27,500 nucleotides of DNA from Trachelipus rathkii (GCA_015478945.1 JABUQX010088635.1:5001-32500); one strand, 5' to 3'; counted from the first letter of the stretch, positions 11,570-23,589 are shown. The notes: generated from the letters alone by a model not told the origin. Translations and numbers: made by a program.

Positions 11570-12394
11570 AGATTTTTTTTATATACTGTAAATAAAATAT
11601 CTTAGAACTGAACTTTGTGGATCTTTTTTTATGTGAAAATGACTCAACTTCCAGAAACTGTCAAATTTAACTTATTATTGTTAAGAATGAAATATACTTA
11701 AAATTAATTAGGTAATAGCTAGGATTAATTTATTAAATATTTAATAATAAATAAATAGTGCCTATAAAAAAAAAATCAAAAAAAAAATCATGATTTTTTA
11801 AAAAAATAATAGATTGAGGAGAGAGGTGGGCCATCACACAAAACATTGGGCCCACTTAATTGTTGTGCATCCTGTGTAGAATCTAGCCCTGGGGATAAAT
11901 AAAATTTTTTTACAGGGTATTTATTAAAATTATTAATTATTTATTCATTATTATGTTATTATTATATTATTAATTATTATTATTATTAGTTATTATTATT
12001 ATATATTACCAATCAAAACTTTAAAAAAGAAACTACTACAAAACAAAATATAACTAAACTGCTTATTTGGCACTCCAATAAATTTTATAAAAAAATTTAA
12101 AACAGATCCTACAATTTTCTAAACTTAAAAATTGAAGAGAGTTATTTGAATTTGAAAATGTTGTGGTGTAAAGGAAAATTATAGTTGCTCCATTGTTTGG
12201 TAGTTAAACGTCATCTTCTCCTATCCTCAAACACGTTACCTTCTTGTTTTTTTCGTCTTCTAGAAAAAAGGCTTTTTTTTAACGTCAGCATCACGAAGTA
12301 TTTTATAAATAGTAAATATTTTTCTATTTGTTTTACTTAACTAAATTTATTTGATATGACCACGCTTATTTTCCTACAAATTTTGGGCTTACAG
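11570..12394. other. AT-rich sequence, no gene seen
   Basis: Contains ATT/TTA triplet repeats (about 11,930-12,005) and several short A and T runs. I found no coding frame beyond about 20 codons and no structured element. Confidence 0.4.
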
Positions 12395-12448
12395 AAACCT
12401 AAGAGCTTCACAGTGTTGGAGTATGATCATGATGCCAGATACTTCTAG
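12395..12448 (+). CDS. Possible short terminal exon, weak
   Basis: After TTTTGGGCTTACAG, a plausible splice acceptor, there are 17 codons (KPKSFTVLEYDHDARYF) and a TAG. The composition is protein-like, but the stretch is too short to assign or to exclude chance. No upstream partner exon was found. Listed only because it lies in a local rise of GC within AT-rich DNA. Confidence 0.15.
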   Translation, partial: KPKSFTVLEYDHDARYF

Positions 12449-12524
12449 AGAGTCTTCCACTTGTTATCTAGACAAGTTTTTATAGTAGAAAGATTAGAGG
12501 GGTGTGACGTGAGAGGTTCTAAAA

Positions 12525-12645
12525 AGTTCCCGGTTGACCAGCCAGAAACTTAATATCCGACACTTGGAAACATTTTCCATAGGTTCCGGAAAGCTTCCGG
12601 TTTAACCCAGACCGGAAAAAAAATTCTGGTATCCGGTACAATTCC
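12525..12645. repeat. CCGG-rich patch (third of three)
   Basis: The patch contains TTCCGGAAAGCTTCCGG, a near-palindrome, then AGACCGGAA and TATCCGGTAC. It is related in word content to the patches at 5.8 and 10.6 kb. Confidence 0.4.
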
Positions 12646-12839
12646 CTAGTTTAAGTATTAAAAATCAATTTTCTAATTTTATTAAAATAGGCCTTTCATC
12701 CAGGATGTGCTTTAAAGTATTAGTGGAATAAGTGGGTAGCAAAAGACCTTACTCAAGAAAATTATATTCTATAACTGTTGTCTATGTGAATCGTATGTTT
12801 TGAAAAACTTTGCAAAACTGAAGCTGTAGATTATATGAA

Positions 12840-13050
12840 TTATAATTATATATATATATAATATTATATATATAACTAGTACGTTTTTATACTATAGTAT
12901 ATATTATATATATAATATTAGATGTAGTATTAATATTAGTATTTTAATATTATTATATAATATATATTTTTATATATTAATATTATATTAGTATATATAT
13001 ATATATATATATATTTAGTATTATATTTATTATATTATATGTAATATCTG
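12840..13050. repeat. TA-rich low-complexity block
   Basis: About 210 bases of nearly pure A/T, ending in a perfect (TA)n run around 12,994-13,014. It is the same class as the blocks at 10.3 and 11.4 kb. Confidence 0.8.
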
Positions 13051-13416
13051 TATTTATTAAAATCCCGATATACTTTTTCTGGTCTTATTGCTTTCATTTG
13101 AAGCAATAGGCTTGGATATTTTTATAAAATGGATGTTGCACATTACTGTTAAATAAATTTAAATATTCTACTAAATTCTGCTAAGCTCTGGGCACACATA
13201 ATTTTGCGGTTTAAATATAACTTAAATTCTCATGTAAGAGTGATATGTGCATATCGAATTTAATTGAGTTGTCGAGAAGTTCTTCAGGCTTATTATTTAG
13301 TACTGTATGTTGATTGAATTATGGGGCACTTAAAGCAGTCTTAAGTAGCTCCAAAATGTCCATAAAATAGAAAAATAGAAAAAGGTTCTTAAAACCAATA
13401 GCATTGGCAGGGTAAT

Positions 13417-13446
13417 TGGGAGACTAATATAAGTGGGAGTCTCCCA
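13417..13446. repeat. Perfect 8-bp stem inverted repeat
   Basis: TGGGAGAC (13,417-13,424) pairs with GTCTCCCA (13,439-13,446) around a 14-base loop. No terminator or gene context is apparent. Confidence 0.45.
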
Positions 13447-13776
13447 TATAATACCACGAGTTTCTTCCTTTTTTTTTCCTTTTCCTGTTTTTTGTTGTTT
13501 GTTTTTTGCTAGTTCAATAAACTAAGCCCCCCCGTGATACTCTAGAGAAGCAGTAAGTTTTATGTTAGATTATCTTAAAATGGATAATATTACTTTCTCA
13601 TCTTTTTTAAAAAAGATTGCACGTAATGCACAAGTAGTCTAGGGAAGCGAGAGTGATTCCCCTTACAAATAGCAATTTCACGACTTTTTGAAAAAAATGT
13701 GTTTTCTTATTTAGTATATTTAAATGAAAAGAGGTGTGGTGGAGATGTGATGTCTGAACTGAGTGTTTTTTCCCAG

Positions 13777-13831
13777 TGTATACACGCCTTAGGCCCTCCA
13801 TCGGTAGTCCCTTTCGAACCTCTGGCAACAG
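13777..13831 (+). CDS. Candidate 55-bp internal exon, weak
   Basis: A good acceptor (GTGTTTTTTCCCAG, ending at 13,776) and a good donor (CAACAG|GTAAAG) bracket 55 bases. One open frame reads ALGPPSVVPFEPLAT. In that frame the exon ends with a single leftover G, which is the base needed to complete the split Asp codon at the start of the PSMD3 exon (15,019). The residues do not match the conserved PSMD3 sequence expected just before that Asp, so membership in the gene is doubtful. A minus-strand 101-codon frame (13,607-13,912) covers the same bases but shows no domain. Confidence 0.18.
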
Positions 13832-14044
13832 GTAAAGGTCTTGTGTTTCATTATAGACAGTACAAATAGTGGTTAAAATTACGCAGTGCCTAACCTGAAT
13901 CTCTATTACCACGCCCTACACTACAAAAATCACTGTCTACCAGGAGGGCACAATTCTAGAGCAATCACACGAAAGTATGCATGACCATAATACAACTAAT
14001 TGCAGCTCAAATATCAACCACCTTTTTAACTTTCTCAGGAATTC

Positions 14045-14200
14045 ATGTTAGGCCTTTACTGCTTTTTTTTTTATGAGTTAGCCATTATTACCTTATTAAT
14101 ATTTATTATTTATTATTAATTATTAATTATTTATTTATTATTATTATATTTATTTATTATATTATAAATTTATTATTTATTATTATTTATTTTTAAATAG
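14045..14200. repeat. ATT/TTA-rich simple repeat
   Basis: Long run of TTATTTATTA-type words, mostly from 14,080 to 14,190. A similar shorter run lies at 15,430-15,510, downstream of the PSMD3 exon. Confidence 0.6.
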
Positions 14201-15018
14201 ATCCTGCTGTCCACTTACTAGGATATATCTAAATACTTTTTGTATTTGGTTTGTAGTTTCACCAATATTGCTAATTTTTTTTCGAATTATAGAGGGGATA
14301 AAATTTAGTTTTATATTAATTTTATAGTGTTATTTTATCATGATGATTACAGAACTCCTTTATAAATAAGTAACTACCGTTTTTTTTTTCTTCTTTTAAT
14401 AAATTTTGTTCGTTCTTCTTTTCATAATAACTTGAATGTTTGTGTTGCTTTACATTGTTTATAGGTACATGCTTTATATTTCTCTCTCTCAGTCCCATTT
14501 TCAACATTATATGTGATTTTTAACTGTTGTGTCTGTAACTCGGTTGATTTTTTTCATCATCCTTATGTTTATTCCTGAAGTCAGATATATATGAATATAA
14601 TAGATCATGGATTTTAATTTTTTAATAATAACAAATAAATGACAGTTGATGTGAAATGGAGGTTTCGTTCCCGAAAAATTTGGTGATGATGTTTTAATAG
14701 TGATGACACTTGAAAACTTTTCATTAAGACCGAGGTAAATATATGGTTAAGATTTCTCTTTGAATTTTTATTCAATCTTTCAGCTAACTATTAGTGATAC
14801 ATTTAACTGGAATATGTTTTGTTTAGAGAAAGCTTAAAATAATTCAAATAGCATTAAAGTATTACACTTTTTTTTTTTTATGACCTGTGATTAGCAAATA
14901 TGTTAGACTTTTCAAAGTTTTGTACCATTTAATTTTAATAATACCACAGATTTAAAAATTACTGTTAATCGAACTTACTTTATTAGTGTTTTTAAGAGAT
15001 TAAAATCCTGTATTTTAG

Positions 15019-15231
15019 ATTTGAAAGATCAAATAAGATTAGTGGAACGAAGTGTAACTACAAAAGAGTCAAGATTTGTGTTGCGTGTTCTCCGCTTACT
15101 CCCTTCTACCAGAAAGAAGCTCACTGCCAATATTTTGAGGAAAATTATTAACATGTATTATAGCAGACCCGAAAATAAGCAAGATAAAGAGCAGATTTTG
15201 CAGTTTATTGAAGAACCGATGGAAACTGATG
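15019..15231 (+). CDS. PSMD3: Exon of 26S proteasome non-ATPase subunit 3 (PSMD3/Rpn3), N-terminal part
   Basis: PSMD3 (yeast Rpn3) is a PCI-domain subunit of the lid of the 19S regulatory particle, which helps hold the lid that removes ubiquitin from proteasome substrates. After TGTATTTTAG (acceptor AG at 15,017-15,018) the exon begins with AT, the last two bases of a split Asp codon. It then reads LKDQIRLVERSVTTKE, followed by RFVLRVLRLLPSTRKKL and, at the end, QFIEEPMETD. Animal PSMD3 has the same order: an acidic helix, KEPRFVLRxLRxLPSTxRxL, and a LEEPMDTE-like motif, lying upstream of the PCI domain. About 70 codons of more than 500 are present. The frame stays open to TAA at 15,291, but residues after METD look unrelated. 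The only GT pairs near the end are at 15,232 and 15,234, both weak donors, so the 3' boundary is uncertain. No other PSMD3 exon was recognised. The intact frame favours a live gene over a pseudogene. Confidence 0.85.
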
Positions 15232-16640
15232 GTGTTGCTCCAGAGAAAACTGAGAATATTTACTATAATCCATTTGATTTACATATTTTATAATATTTTA
15301 ATTTTAATTTAATTATTATAAAATTTTTTGTATTTTTTTTTAGAATTTAACAAATGTCACTCGCAATGTTCATCTTTGAATTTCCTCCCATTTATTGTAA
15401 TTGATAATTGTTATCTAGATTTATTAAATCTTATTATTATATTTAATTATTATTATTATTTATTATTATTATTTTATTGATTTTAATTATTAATATATTT
15501 ATTGAATAATTTCAACTGGTATTGATATTCCTTTTTTATACGGTTTCTAACCAAGTGGGAGTACACTCACAGCTCCTGATTAGAAGAGGTTGTGTTTTTA
15601 CCCTTCATTTTACTCCGTCCTTCATCTCATGACTTCTGTCGAACACAAACAGGAAAAGAGAGAGAGAGAGATGATATTTATTTGGTTAAAAATATTTTAG
15701 ATTAATTTTAAGTAAAATTATTTATGAATTTTTAAAGTATTGATTTCAAAAGATCATATTTTTAAAAATGTAAGATTTACTTTGGGTAAATTTGAAAGCT
15801 ACCAATTAAACCCATTGCAAATTAGTTAAAGTGGATGACATTCTATAAATAAAAATGGAGGGTAACATATTATTAATATTATTAATTATTATTGTGTGGG
15901 GGAGGATGAAAGAATTTCCGCATACGTTTTGCGTGCCGTAAGAGGTAAAGTAAAAGGATTGTGTACGCTGGGCCTGGAGTCTTGCTCCATTTATTTAATA
16001 TGCCTTCTCTGGAATTCCAATTCCTAATGTCCTAGTAACTAACCTAACCTAATGATCATTTACGTTTCGAAACCTATCAAAACAGGTATACCTGAAAGTG
16101 TGAAAAAAAAAAATACTATGTGATATTTGTAATAATATAATCGATACCAAAAGATTCGTTCAGTATACCTTTTTCAACACCAGATTTTCAATAGTGAAAG
16201 TTTAGCTACTAGCGATCCACCATCTTGAGGCACAAACCATTCAGAAAGTTAACTATGTTGCTGCATAAATTAAAGTATCTTTTTCACTCTCAATGAGTTC
16301 TATCTCAGACTAATACAAATGTTTTACTTTCTTTTTTCTTGGGTTCTGTTCTTATGACCTCAGTAGCCTATATCATCTTATGATCCAATAAGTATTGTCT
16401 AGTAGAAAAGAATTAAGAAAGGATATTTACTCCAAAAGTAAATTATCAAAAGATGAAAATTAAATATAATTATAAATATTGAATTATATAGACATGCACA
16501 AAGAAAATCTATTTTAAAACAGATAGTTTCATTTCATTTATTAGTAGCTCTAGTAGGTTAATTTTATGCGTTTGTCTAACACCAAACTCTTGTCAAGGAA
16601 ACTACTACAGACATTTATCTAAGTATTCAATTTAATCACT
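15232..16640. other. Presumed intron or intergenic sequence, no further exon seen
   Basis: The next PSMD3 exon should encode a conserved hydrophobic PEVxxYLxLLV-type segment; I could not find it here on the plus strand. The stretch holds an ATT repeat (15,430-15,510), a short GA run (15,658-15,670) and AT-rich filler. A strong acceptor-like tract (TTTTTTTTTAG near 15,343) is followed by a frame without resemblance to PSMD3. Confidence 0.4.
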
Positions 16641-17449
16641 ATTGCTGAATATTCAGCTGGGCGAAGCCAAGGAGATATTCTTTCACTCATGGAGAAATTC
16701 TTTCACGTCACTGACCTTGTTTACTGTTTATCTGTCGCATGACTTGTCCGTCAAAGAAAATGGCAACTGTACATCTTTTCGACTGGAATATTCTTTTAGA
16801 CTCATGTGGGTTCAATATCTGTCTCTATTTTTTTATTATCTTATACAAAATGTAATCAACACTCCGATAATCTGTAGCTATATATTTTATTGGGACAACT
16901 TTTCGTTTATTTATATTGTCATGTAATTTGTTACAGATTTGTTGATGGGAAAAGTGAGCAACATGACTAGAAGATCTCTCGGATACTCTTTAAACGTCGT
17001 TTTCGATGGTTTTTTCTGTGTCTGTAGTCCTGTCTTTCGGAATGTTCATTTCTCCAAACCTAGGTGTTTTGACATTGTTTGTGGGCTTCATCTTCTAATA
17101 ATTTGTTTCGAAATGACTTCAAACTTTGAAATATACATAGATGGGTCCATTCCTACAAAATGCACGAAATAGTTTTTAGGATTTTTTAAAATTTGTGCTC
17201 AGCAATGTTCAAATCAAAATCCACGTTTCTTTTTGGTTTTAAATGAAAAATTGGAAAACTTTTTTTCTTCTAACATGCGATTCTGGATTGAAATTTCGAG
17301 AGCAAATGTAGTCGAATATTTTGGGAAAAATTTTTATTTTTTCTTTTGAGTATATAAAAAATTATCTAAGTAAAAAGGAATGCATCCCACCAGACTATAT
17401 AAGCCCTGAAATTTTGATGTTGATGGGATAAGTAAAAAAAAAAAAAATA

Positions 17450-17653
17450 TCACTTTTCCAAAAATAAATAACAACTAAACTGATTTTGAGAAAGTGGACA
17501 ATATTTGATTATATCGTTTTCTACTTGTAACCGATCCCCATCAAATTTTTCAAGGCTTGTATAGGCCGGGCAAGATGCATCCTTTCTACCCTTAATCGTA
17601 GAAATCATCTGATGTACTTGTGGAAAAGAATAAATTTCAAAAAGCTCTTGCAC
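17450..17653 (-). pseudogene. Unidentified coding-like segment of the right repeat copy
   Basis: On the minus strand, 67 codons end at a stop next to the centre of the inverted repeat. Readable stretches are ELFEIYSFPQVHQMISTIKG, then CPAYTSLEKFDGDRLQV and IIKYCPLSQNQFS. The composition is that of a real protein. Only its middle part (the AYTSLEKFDGD area) has a counterpart in the left copy, where the frame is lost. Together with the next segment upstream on the minus strand (17,665-17,852) it may be one decayed transposon protein broken by a frameshift near 17,655. I cannot name the family. Confidence 0.3.
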
Positions 17654-17664
17654 TTAAACAGAGC

Positions 17665-17948
<284 letters not shown>

Positions 17949-18179
17949 AAATTTTGAGTATAGATAAACAATAAATGTTTTTCAAAAAAAAAAAAAAAAA
18001 AATATTTCGTGCATTTTGTAGGTAATGGACCCATCAAAGTATATTTGAAGTATGAAGTCATTTCGAAATAAATTGTAAAAGTTGAAAGGACCAATGTCAA
18101 AAAAAAATGGTTTTGAAAAAAATGAAAGTTCTGAAAGAATGACTACAGAAACAAAAAAAAACACCCGAAAACGACGTTT

Positions 18180-18757
18180 TTAGTGGTCAGAAAAAGCTAC
18201 AGTTTTGGTTTTTATAGGGTCAATAAGAATTTTAAAGAATTAAGAATTTTATGTCCATTTTTAAGGGGGGGGGGTGAAAATTGGGCTCAGTCCGAAGCAA
18301 ATATAAGTACATTTGGACAGAATGTAAGCTTATAGTAGTGTCTAGAAATGCATCCACTACATCCATTTTCTTCATATAAAAATTTCTTTATTTTATTCTC
18401 TTAACAACATAAATGATTTGATAAACTTCCTTCGTTTATATTTGTAACAGTTACGATGAACACTCATTAAAGCTAGTTATGTTAGGCTTTCTTATCCTGT
18501 AGAATTTGAAAAAGTATGTTTTGAGCCTTTCAGAGTAGAGAAATTTTTTTTGAGTCACGTTTATATATATATATATATATATATTATAACTATATATATA
18601 TATATTATATATATATATGAGAGTATTCATATTATATTATTATATAATAGTATATATAGATATGAAGTTCAGTATTATATAGTATTGATATTAGTAGTAT
18701 AATGATATGGTATATTTATAGTCATCTGCCAGGTCCTCGCATCATTTTTCCTCTTAG
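18180..18757. other. AT-rich spacer with G10 run and TA block
   Basis: It contains ten G in a row at 18,265-18,274 and a TA-rich block from about 18,561 to 18,720, with perfect (TA)n runs at its start. No gene seen. Confidence 0.5.
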
Positions 18758-18820
18758 GTCTGATTTTAAAATACATGCTGAGAGCAGAAAAAGCCGTTCA
18801 ACGCTCAACTTGTCTTTGAG
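18758..18820 (+). CDS. Candidate 63-bp internal exon, weak
   Basis: A pyrimidine-rich acceptor (CATTTTTCCTCTTAG shape, AG at 18,756-18,757) and a strong donor (TTTGAG|GTAGGA) bracket 63 bases, a multiple of three. One frame is fully open and reads SDFKIHAESRKSRSTLNLSL; the other two contain stops. I do not recognise it and found no partner exon. Roughly 19,000-19,140 also has GC-richer sequence with two overlapping open frames of under 50 codons, again unassigned. Confidence 0.2.
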
Positions 18821-19540
18821 GTAGGAGCAGTCGACGCTTATCGACTATAGGTCATATCAATATCTAGAAAGCTTTTTCATACTACTCATGTAATAACCTG
18901 AGCCTGTGTGAACTAAATGGACTTGGCGTAAGGGAGTTAAATAGGGGGATAGTTGTCATAGTAGATCAACGAACTTAACGAATATTTCAATATATTTTAC
19001 CTTCTTCTATTATCGCTTGGAGCTGTCCATTATCAGACCGCTTCTTAAAAACCGTACAAATGACGCTGAGCACAGGAGTGAGAAGGAAATGTCGCTGGTA
19101 CACAGGTGAATTTAAGACAATTTTTGTTATGGTGTGAGTGGTGCGGGGTGAGTCCTTACGTCCTCTGCGTGAGGAAATCAGGATTGCAATATAAAACAGC
19201 AGCTAGATTGAGGAATTAGCGAATACACTGTTGTCAAATGAGAGAAATTTCTCTTTCGTAGCATGGAGTTTTTTTATGTTTCTTCAGCCATCTATAGTAT
19301 AGATGGAGTATATCAGGGTTTGGAAGGTTGAATTTATTAGAAAATAATAATTTCAAATTTGAAACATATTACAAAGGTTAAAAAACCTTCGAAGTTTGCA
19401 ATTGCAGTTTGTGAGAGATATGGAAGTCGCAAGTCAGTGAACTGCCGATGAGAGTGATATTGAAAGTCCGCAACCCATAGAAAACACAATTCCACAACTT
19501 GGTCACAGCTTGTTCAAAATTTTCTGACTCCAACTGCCTA
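18821..19540. other. Moderate-GC sequence without a supported gene
   Basis: More balanced composition than most of the window. Short overlapping open frames occur around 19,000-19,140, but none shows a recognisable domain. A small GTCGA...TCGAC stem lies at about 18,831-18,846. Confidence 0.3.
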
Positions 19541-19785
19541 CTATTTTGAATAGTTACCGACCCCCGGACTCCGTACTCCGGACTCCGATCCGCTCTGAAA
19601 ATTACGCCGACTCCGACTCCGACTGCCTGGACTCCACCTCTTTTCAAAATTTACCGGAGACTCCGACTTACTCCGACTTCCGACCTCCAAGTTCCGCGTG
19701 AAAAATTTATTTTTATATTACCCTTCATGCCGGGGACTCCCCGACTGCGGCGACTCCGACTGCCGACCTCCGACTCCACAACCGC
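19540..19785. repeat. Degenerate GGAGTC / GACTCC hexamer repeat
   Basis: Dense repeats of CGACTC and GACTCC words, broken at intervals by AAAATTTACC or GAAAATTAC linkers, on the plus strand. The minus-strand 89-codon frame here (Gly-Val repeats) follows the repeat and is not a gene. The alternation of hexamer tracts with an AAAATTT linker suggests a higher-order unit. Confidence 0.75.
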
Positions 19786-19794
19786 TGGTTATGT

Positions 19795-22700
19795 CAGGAA
19801 AAAATTTTTGTTATTTTTTGTTATGTTTTGGTTAAAACTTTGGTTATGTTTGCGATTATTCGCTGGGGAGTATGATATTTAAGGTATGGTTATGATGAAA
19901 TTTTTTGTTAAACTGTGTATGGCGTGAAGTTGGATGTAAAACATTTGGTTACGGTCCAGCATTATTGATTCTTTGTCAGGTTGATGATTAGACAGGTGGT
20001 TAATGCTAAAATTTTTTGTGAAATATTACGATGTTAGTGTAAAATTTAGTATGCATTATCATGTTAGAGATATGCTAGAAAAAGTGTGAATAGGTTTATC
20101 GTTTTGTAACGGAAGTGTTATGTATTCTTTATACTGTGTGGTTTAAGTGCGGAAGTTTGGTTAATTGTTTAGTGTGGTTTATTTGTACGTAATGGGGTGT
20201 TAGGGTTGTTCGTTGTACATTATATTCTTTTGTTTTGCATATTTTGTGTTAGTTTAATTAATGTAAAAACGTTTTGTTACGTTAGCTTATATCCGGTGTT
20301 AGTATAGTAATAGAACTTATTTTTGTGTTATGTTTGAGCATAAAACTTTGCTATGTTTACGGTTATTCGTTTGGTCTGTATGAATTAATTAAAAAATCAA
20401 AATTGTTATGAATATAATTCTTGTTAAATATTGACTGGCGTTTCAGTGTAACAATTAACGTTAATATGCGTAGAGTTGATATTTGGGAGAAGGTATGCCA
20501 TAAATAGGTTACGTGTTTGTATGCTAGTGGTTTAGTGTTACGTTTTTACAGTGTAAGTGTGGAGCGCTTTGTTAAGTGCTAACAGGCTTTAGTTCGTGGC
20601 TTAAGTGTGGGTGATAGGATTCCGGTCGCTGTAGCATTATTTTCCTTAGTCCATAGTGAATGCTAGGTGTTAAGCTTTAATGTAATGTGTAAAACCTGTT
20701 ATGTTTGCATATATCGTTGGTTAGGTGTATGTAAATAGAACCTCATTTTTGTTGTGGCTATGGGTTATATGTTGTTGTGTTGTGTGTTGTTGTGTGTTGT
20801 TTGTTCTAAGCGAGAAAAGATATCCTTTAGAAATAACGTGGCTGGTTCGTACGTCGTAATCTTGTTTACTTTCTTTTGATGGGTTTAAGAAAAGAGTCTC
20901 ATTACATTTAAGGGTTGTTTTATACACTATTTTCTTCAGTAGGATAGTTTTCGTAGTGATGATATCGAATGAGCAGGGTCGTGCCCTCCATGCTCTACGC
21001 ATGTGTGTTGTGTGATATCGGTTTCACGAGGGTTTTGCGTTAAGTTCCGGGAACGATGTTTGTCATTTTATTTATTCGTAACCGGAATGGCGACTGCTGA
21101 CATTTGCTTCTATTTCCTTACCAGCGGGTCAAATATAGTGAAGGGTATTTGGCATCCACTTTATGCAATGGTTTATAGCAATAAAATCATTTTGAAATGT
21201 TTTTAATCATCGCTAATGTGTTTACTGAGAGCGGATGTCTGCGTCATAAAACGGCTAATGTTATACGGTTAACTGGTTTTGGATATTTTTTCGTTAAATA
21301 TGTACTATGTGATAATGTTAGAAAAACTTTGGTTAGGTTTGCTAGTATTCGTTGGTCTGTATGAATTAGACAAGGTTATGACAGCTTTCGTTTTGTTGAT
21401 AAATGTTACTGTGTCCAAACTTATGAAATACCCGTGTTTCCTATATTCAATGGACAATATTGAGGCACATACATGGTTTTCGTTTTGTATGGCAAGAAAT
21501 TTAGTTTCTTGACTACTATAAGAGACGGGAACTTTGGTTAATGTTAAAGTTTTTTATAGGTGCGTATAGATGTGTTAGGTTTTGTGCCGTTGTAATCAGT
21601 TATTTTCCTAGTGTCTATATGATGCTATTGTTTAGCTTTATAAATGTTTGAAGAATTGTTATGTTAGCATTATAATCACGTGCTTATTTAATGTATGATA
21701 AAAATCTCAGTGGATATTTGTAAATGGTACGAGTTTATTGTGGTATGGTAAAGGTTGTGTTAGGTTTTTGTTCTTTTGTACATTAGTTTTCTTAGGTTTC
21801 CATGGTTTACGCTATGTTGTGTTTATTGATGTGGGAAATCTTTATTAGTGTGTAGGAGTATGAGTTCGTTGAGTCAGTATAATTAATCGCAATGGTTTGT
21901 GGATGGAGGAAGTTTTTATAGTAAGATGTTTATCTTGTGTGACAGTGAGTGGTAACACGCATGATTGAAGGGAATCGGTTTAAATTATTGTTGAGAGGTG
22001 TGATGCTTGAAGAAAGAGTAAGGAGTTAGGTTTTTACTCGAGTGGTCTTTTGCTGCGATCTGAAAAACTGCGACTGTTCTAGTGTGCTTTATCTGTGTGC
22101 TTTTAAGTGTGGAACTGTTTGTTAATGTTAGTATACAACGGTTTTGTCGTTCGAGTCTCATGGTGTGATAGGTTTGTCTTTGGTATCAGTTAATTTCCTC
22201 TTTAGTTCATTGTAACTGATATGTTTAGCTTTTTTTGATGTGGAAACACTTTGTTACGTTTAGGCATACGTTTCGTTGATCAGCATGATAATTTTCCAAT
22301 GTTGTGATAAATTTTTAAGTTAAATATTAGCCTATGTTTAGGTGGTAAGTATTGTAACATCGTTAGTGGTAGAGAGTATGGCTTGAGACAAAGGGTGTGA
22401 ATAAGTTTAGCGTTTGGTTTTGCATGTTATGTTTAGTTTACTGTGACTGTCTGTGGTTCCGTAAAGATGGTGGTGAATCGTTTTTTAATGTTTAGACGAG
22501 TTTAAGTTCGTGTTTACAGGATAGTGTGAGGAAGGGTTTGTCTGTTTGGGTACATTATTTTCTTGGAGGTTCGATGGTACGATATTGTTTAGCTTGTATT
22601 TTGATGTGGCATAACTCTTGATTGTTTCTAGTTTCCATGTTACGCTATGTTTAGCTTTATTGAAAGTGGATGAGACGTGTTAGTTACGGTTAGAGAGTGA

Positions 22701-23540
22701 ATGGGTTCGATAGTCGTTGATGACTAGGGTGAGGATAATTTGTGAACCTAGTGTAGCGGCATTATGAATGTTAGTGTAAATGTTGTACTACGTTCAGAGA
22801 TGGTTGTTAGTGGTAAGGAATTAAAGTTAATGAGTGTTGGAGGTGAAGTAGAGGCTGTGTATATATATATATACATAAAGCGAGTGTATTTTGTTCATAT
22901 CACGCTCTCGTGGTTATTCTTTGATGCTTCTGGAAGTGTGTAATGTGGTGGGAACTCTTGTTGAGTTATGTTTAACACAGTTTTTTATTCTGGTTTAAGA
23001 TGTGTTGGGTGTTGGTCCGTTGGGTTATATTCCATAGTTTCGAAGTATTGATGCTAAGTAAGCTTTATTGATATGGTGAAACCTTAATTTTTCGTTAATG
23101 TTCATTTTAACGCTTGATTGTTGCTTTTATTTGAATGTGTGATAACGTGTTAGTTACGTTTAGAGTATATTCGTTGTCAAGTATGTATAATTTTATTACC
23201 AGGTGTTTGCGTGAGATTGTTTAGTTTAAATGTTATCTGTTGTTAGTGGTATAGATTGAACTCGTTAAGTAGTTGGAGAATATTGCTTGAAAAGAGAGGG
23301 AAGATGATATTGGTTAGCGGTTTGCGAATACATGTTAGTTACTTTAAATGGTGTTATAAGGTGGTGGAACTTGTTATATGTTACAGTTTATTTGTTCCGT
23401 GTGTTTAAGATGTGTTGGGTTTGTCGTTGTGGGTTTATATTCTAGTTAGTATGGATGCTAAAGTAAGCGCTTGTATTAATGTGAATAACTTTTTATTAGC
23501 AACATATTTTGATTGATGTTTGTATATAGAGAGACTGGAA
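19795..23540. repeat. Long degenerate tandem array, unit about 400 bp, G/T-rich on the + strand
   Basis: The same phrases recur in the same order over about 3.7 kb. One anchor, TTACGTTTAG..TATTCGTTGG and variants, appears near 19,845, 20,345, 20,695, 21,325, 21,835, 22,245, 22,680 and 23,150. A second, TTTAAGTGTGGAA or GGTGGAAC..TTGTTA, appears near 20,145, 20,550, 22,105, 22,455, 22,945 and 23,360. A third, CATTATTTTCTTAG..CATGGT..GCTATGTTTAGCTTTATTGATGTGGAAA, lies between them. Spacing varies from about 330 to 490 bases, which means many indels; I estimate eight to ten units. The plus strand is visibly poor in C throughout. Small open frames here (21,003-21,206; 21,279-21,512) are fragments of units, not genes. 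This resembles an old satellite or minisatellite. Confidence 0.7.
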
Positions 23541-23589
23541 TTTTATTGTTATGATTTCCAATAGGTTGAGATACTCGAAATGTGAGCTT

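Noticed and set aside
13607..13912. Minus-strand open frame of 101 codons
   Set aside because: No domain, no recognisable motif and no splice or promoter context. Its length alone is not convincing because the patch is less AT-rich than its surroundings.
16030..16053. CCTAACCTAA, resembling two arthropod telomere units (TTAGG on the other strand)
   Set aside because: Two units occur easily by chance in AT-rich DNA; there is no array.
16642..17172. Two plus-strand frames (94 and 77 codons) left of and in the left repeat arm
   Set aside because: The second overlaps the left arm, where the matching right arm does not preserve the same frame; the first shows only Phe/Tyr/Leu-rich text without motifs.
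20721..21512. Open frames of 67-93 codons within the 400-bp array
   Set aside because: They fall within degenerate repeat units and are not kept from unit to unit.
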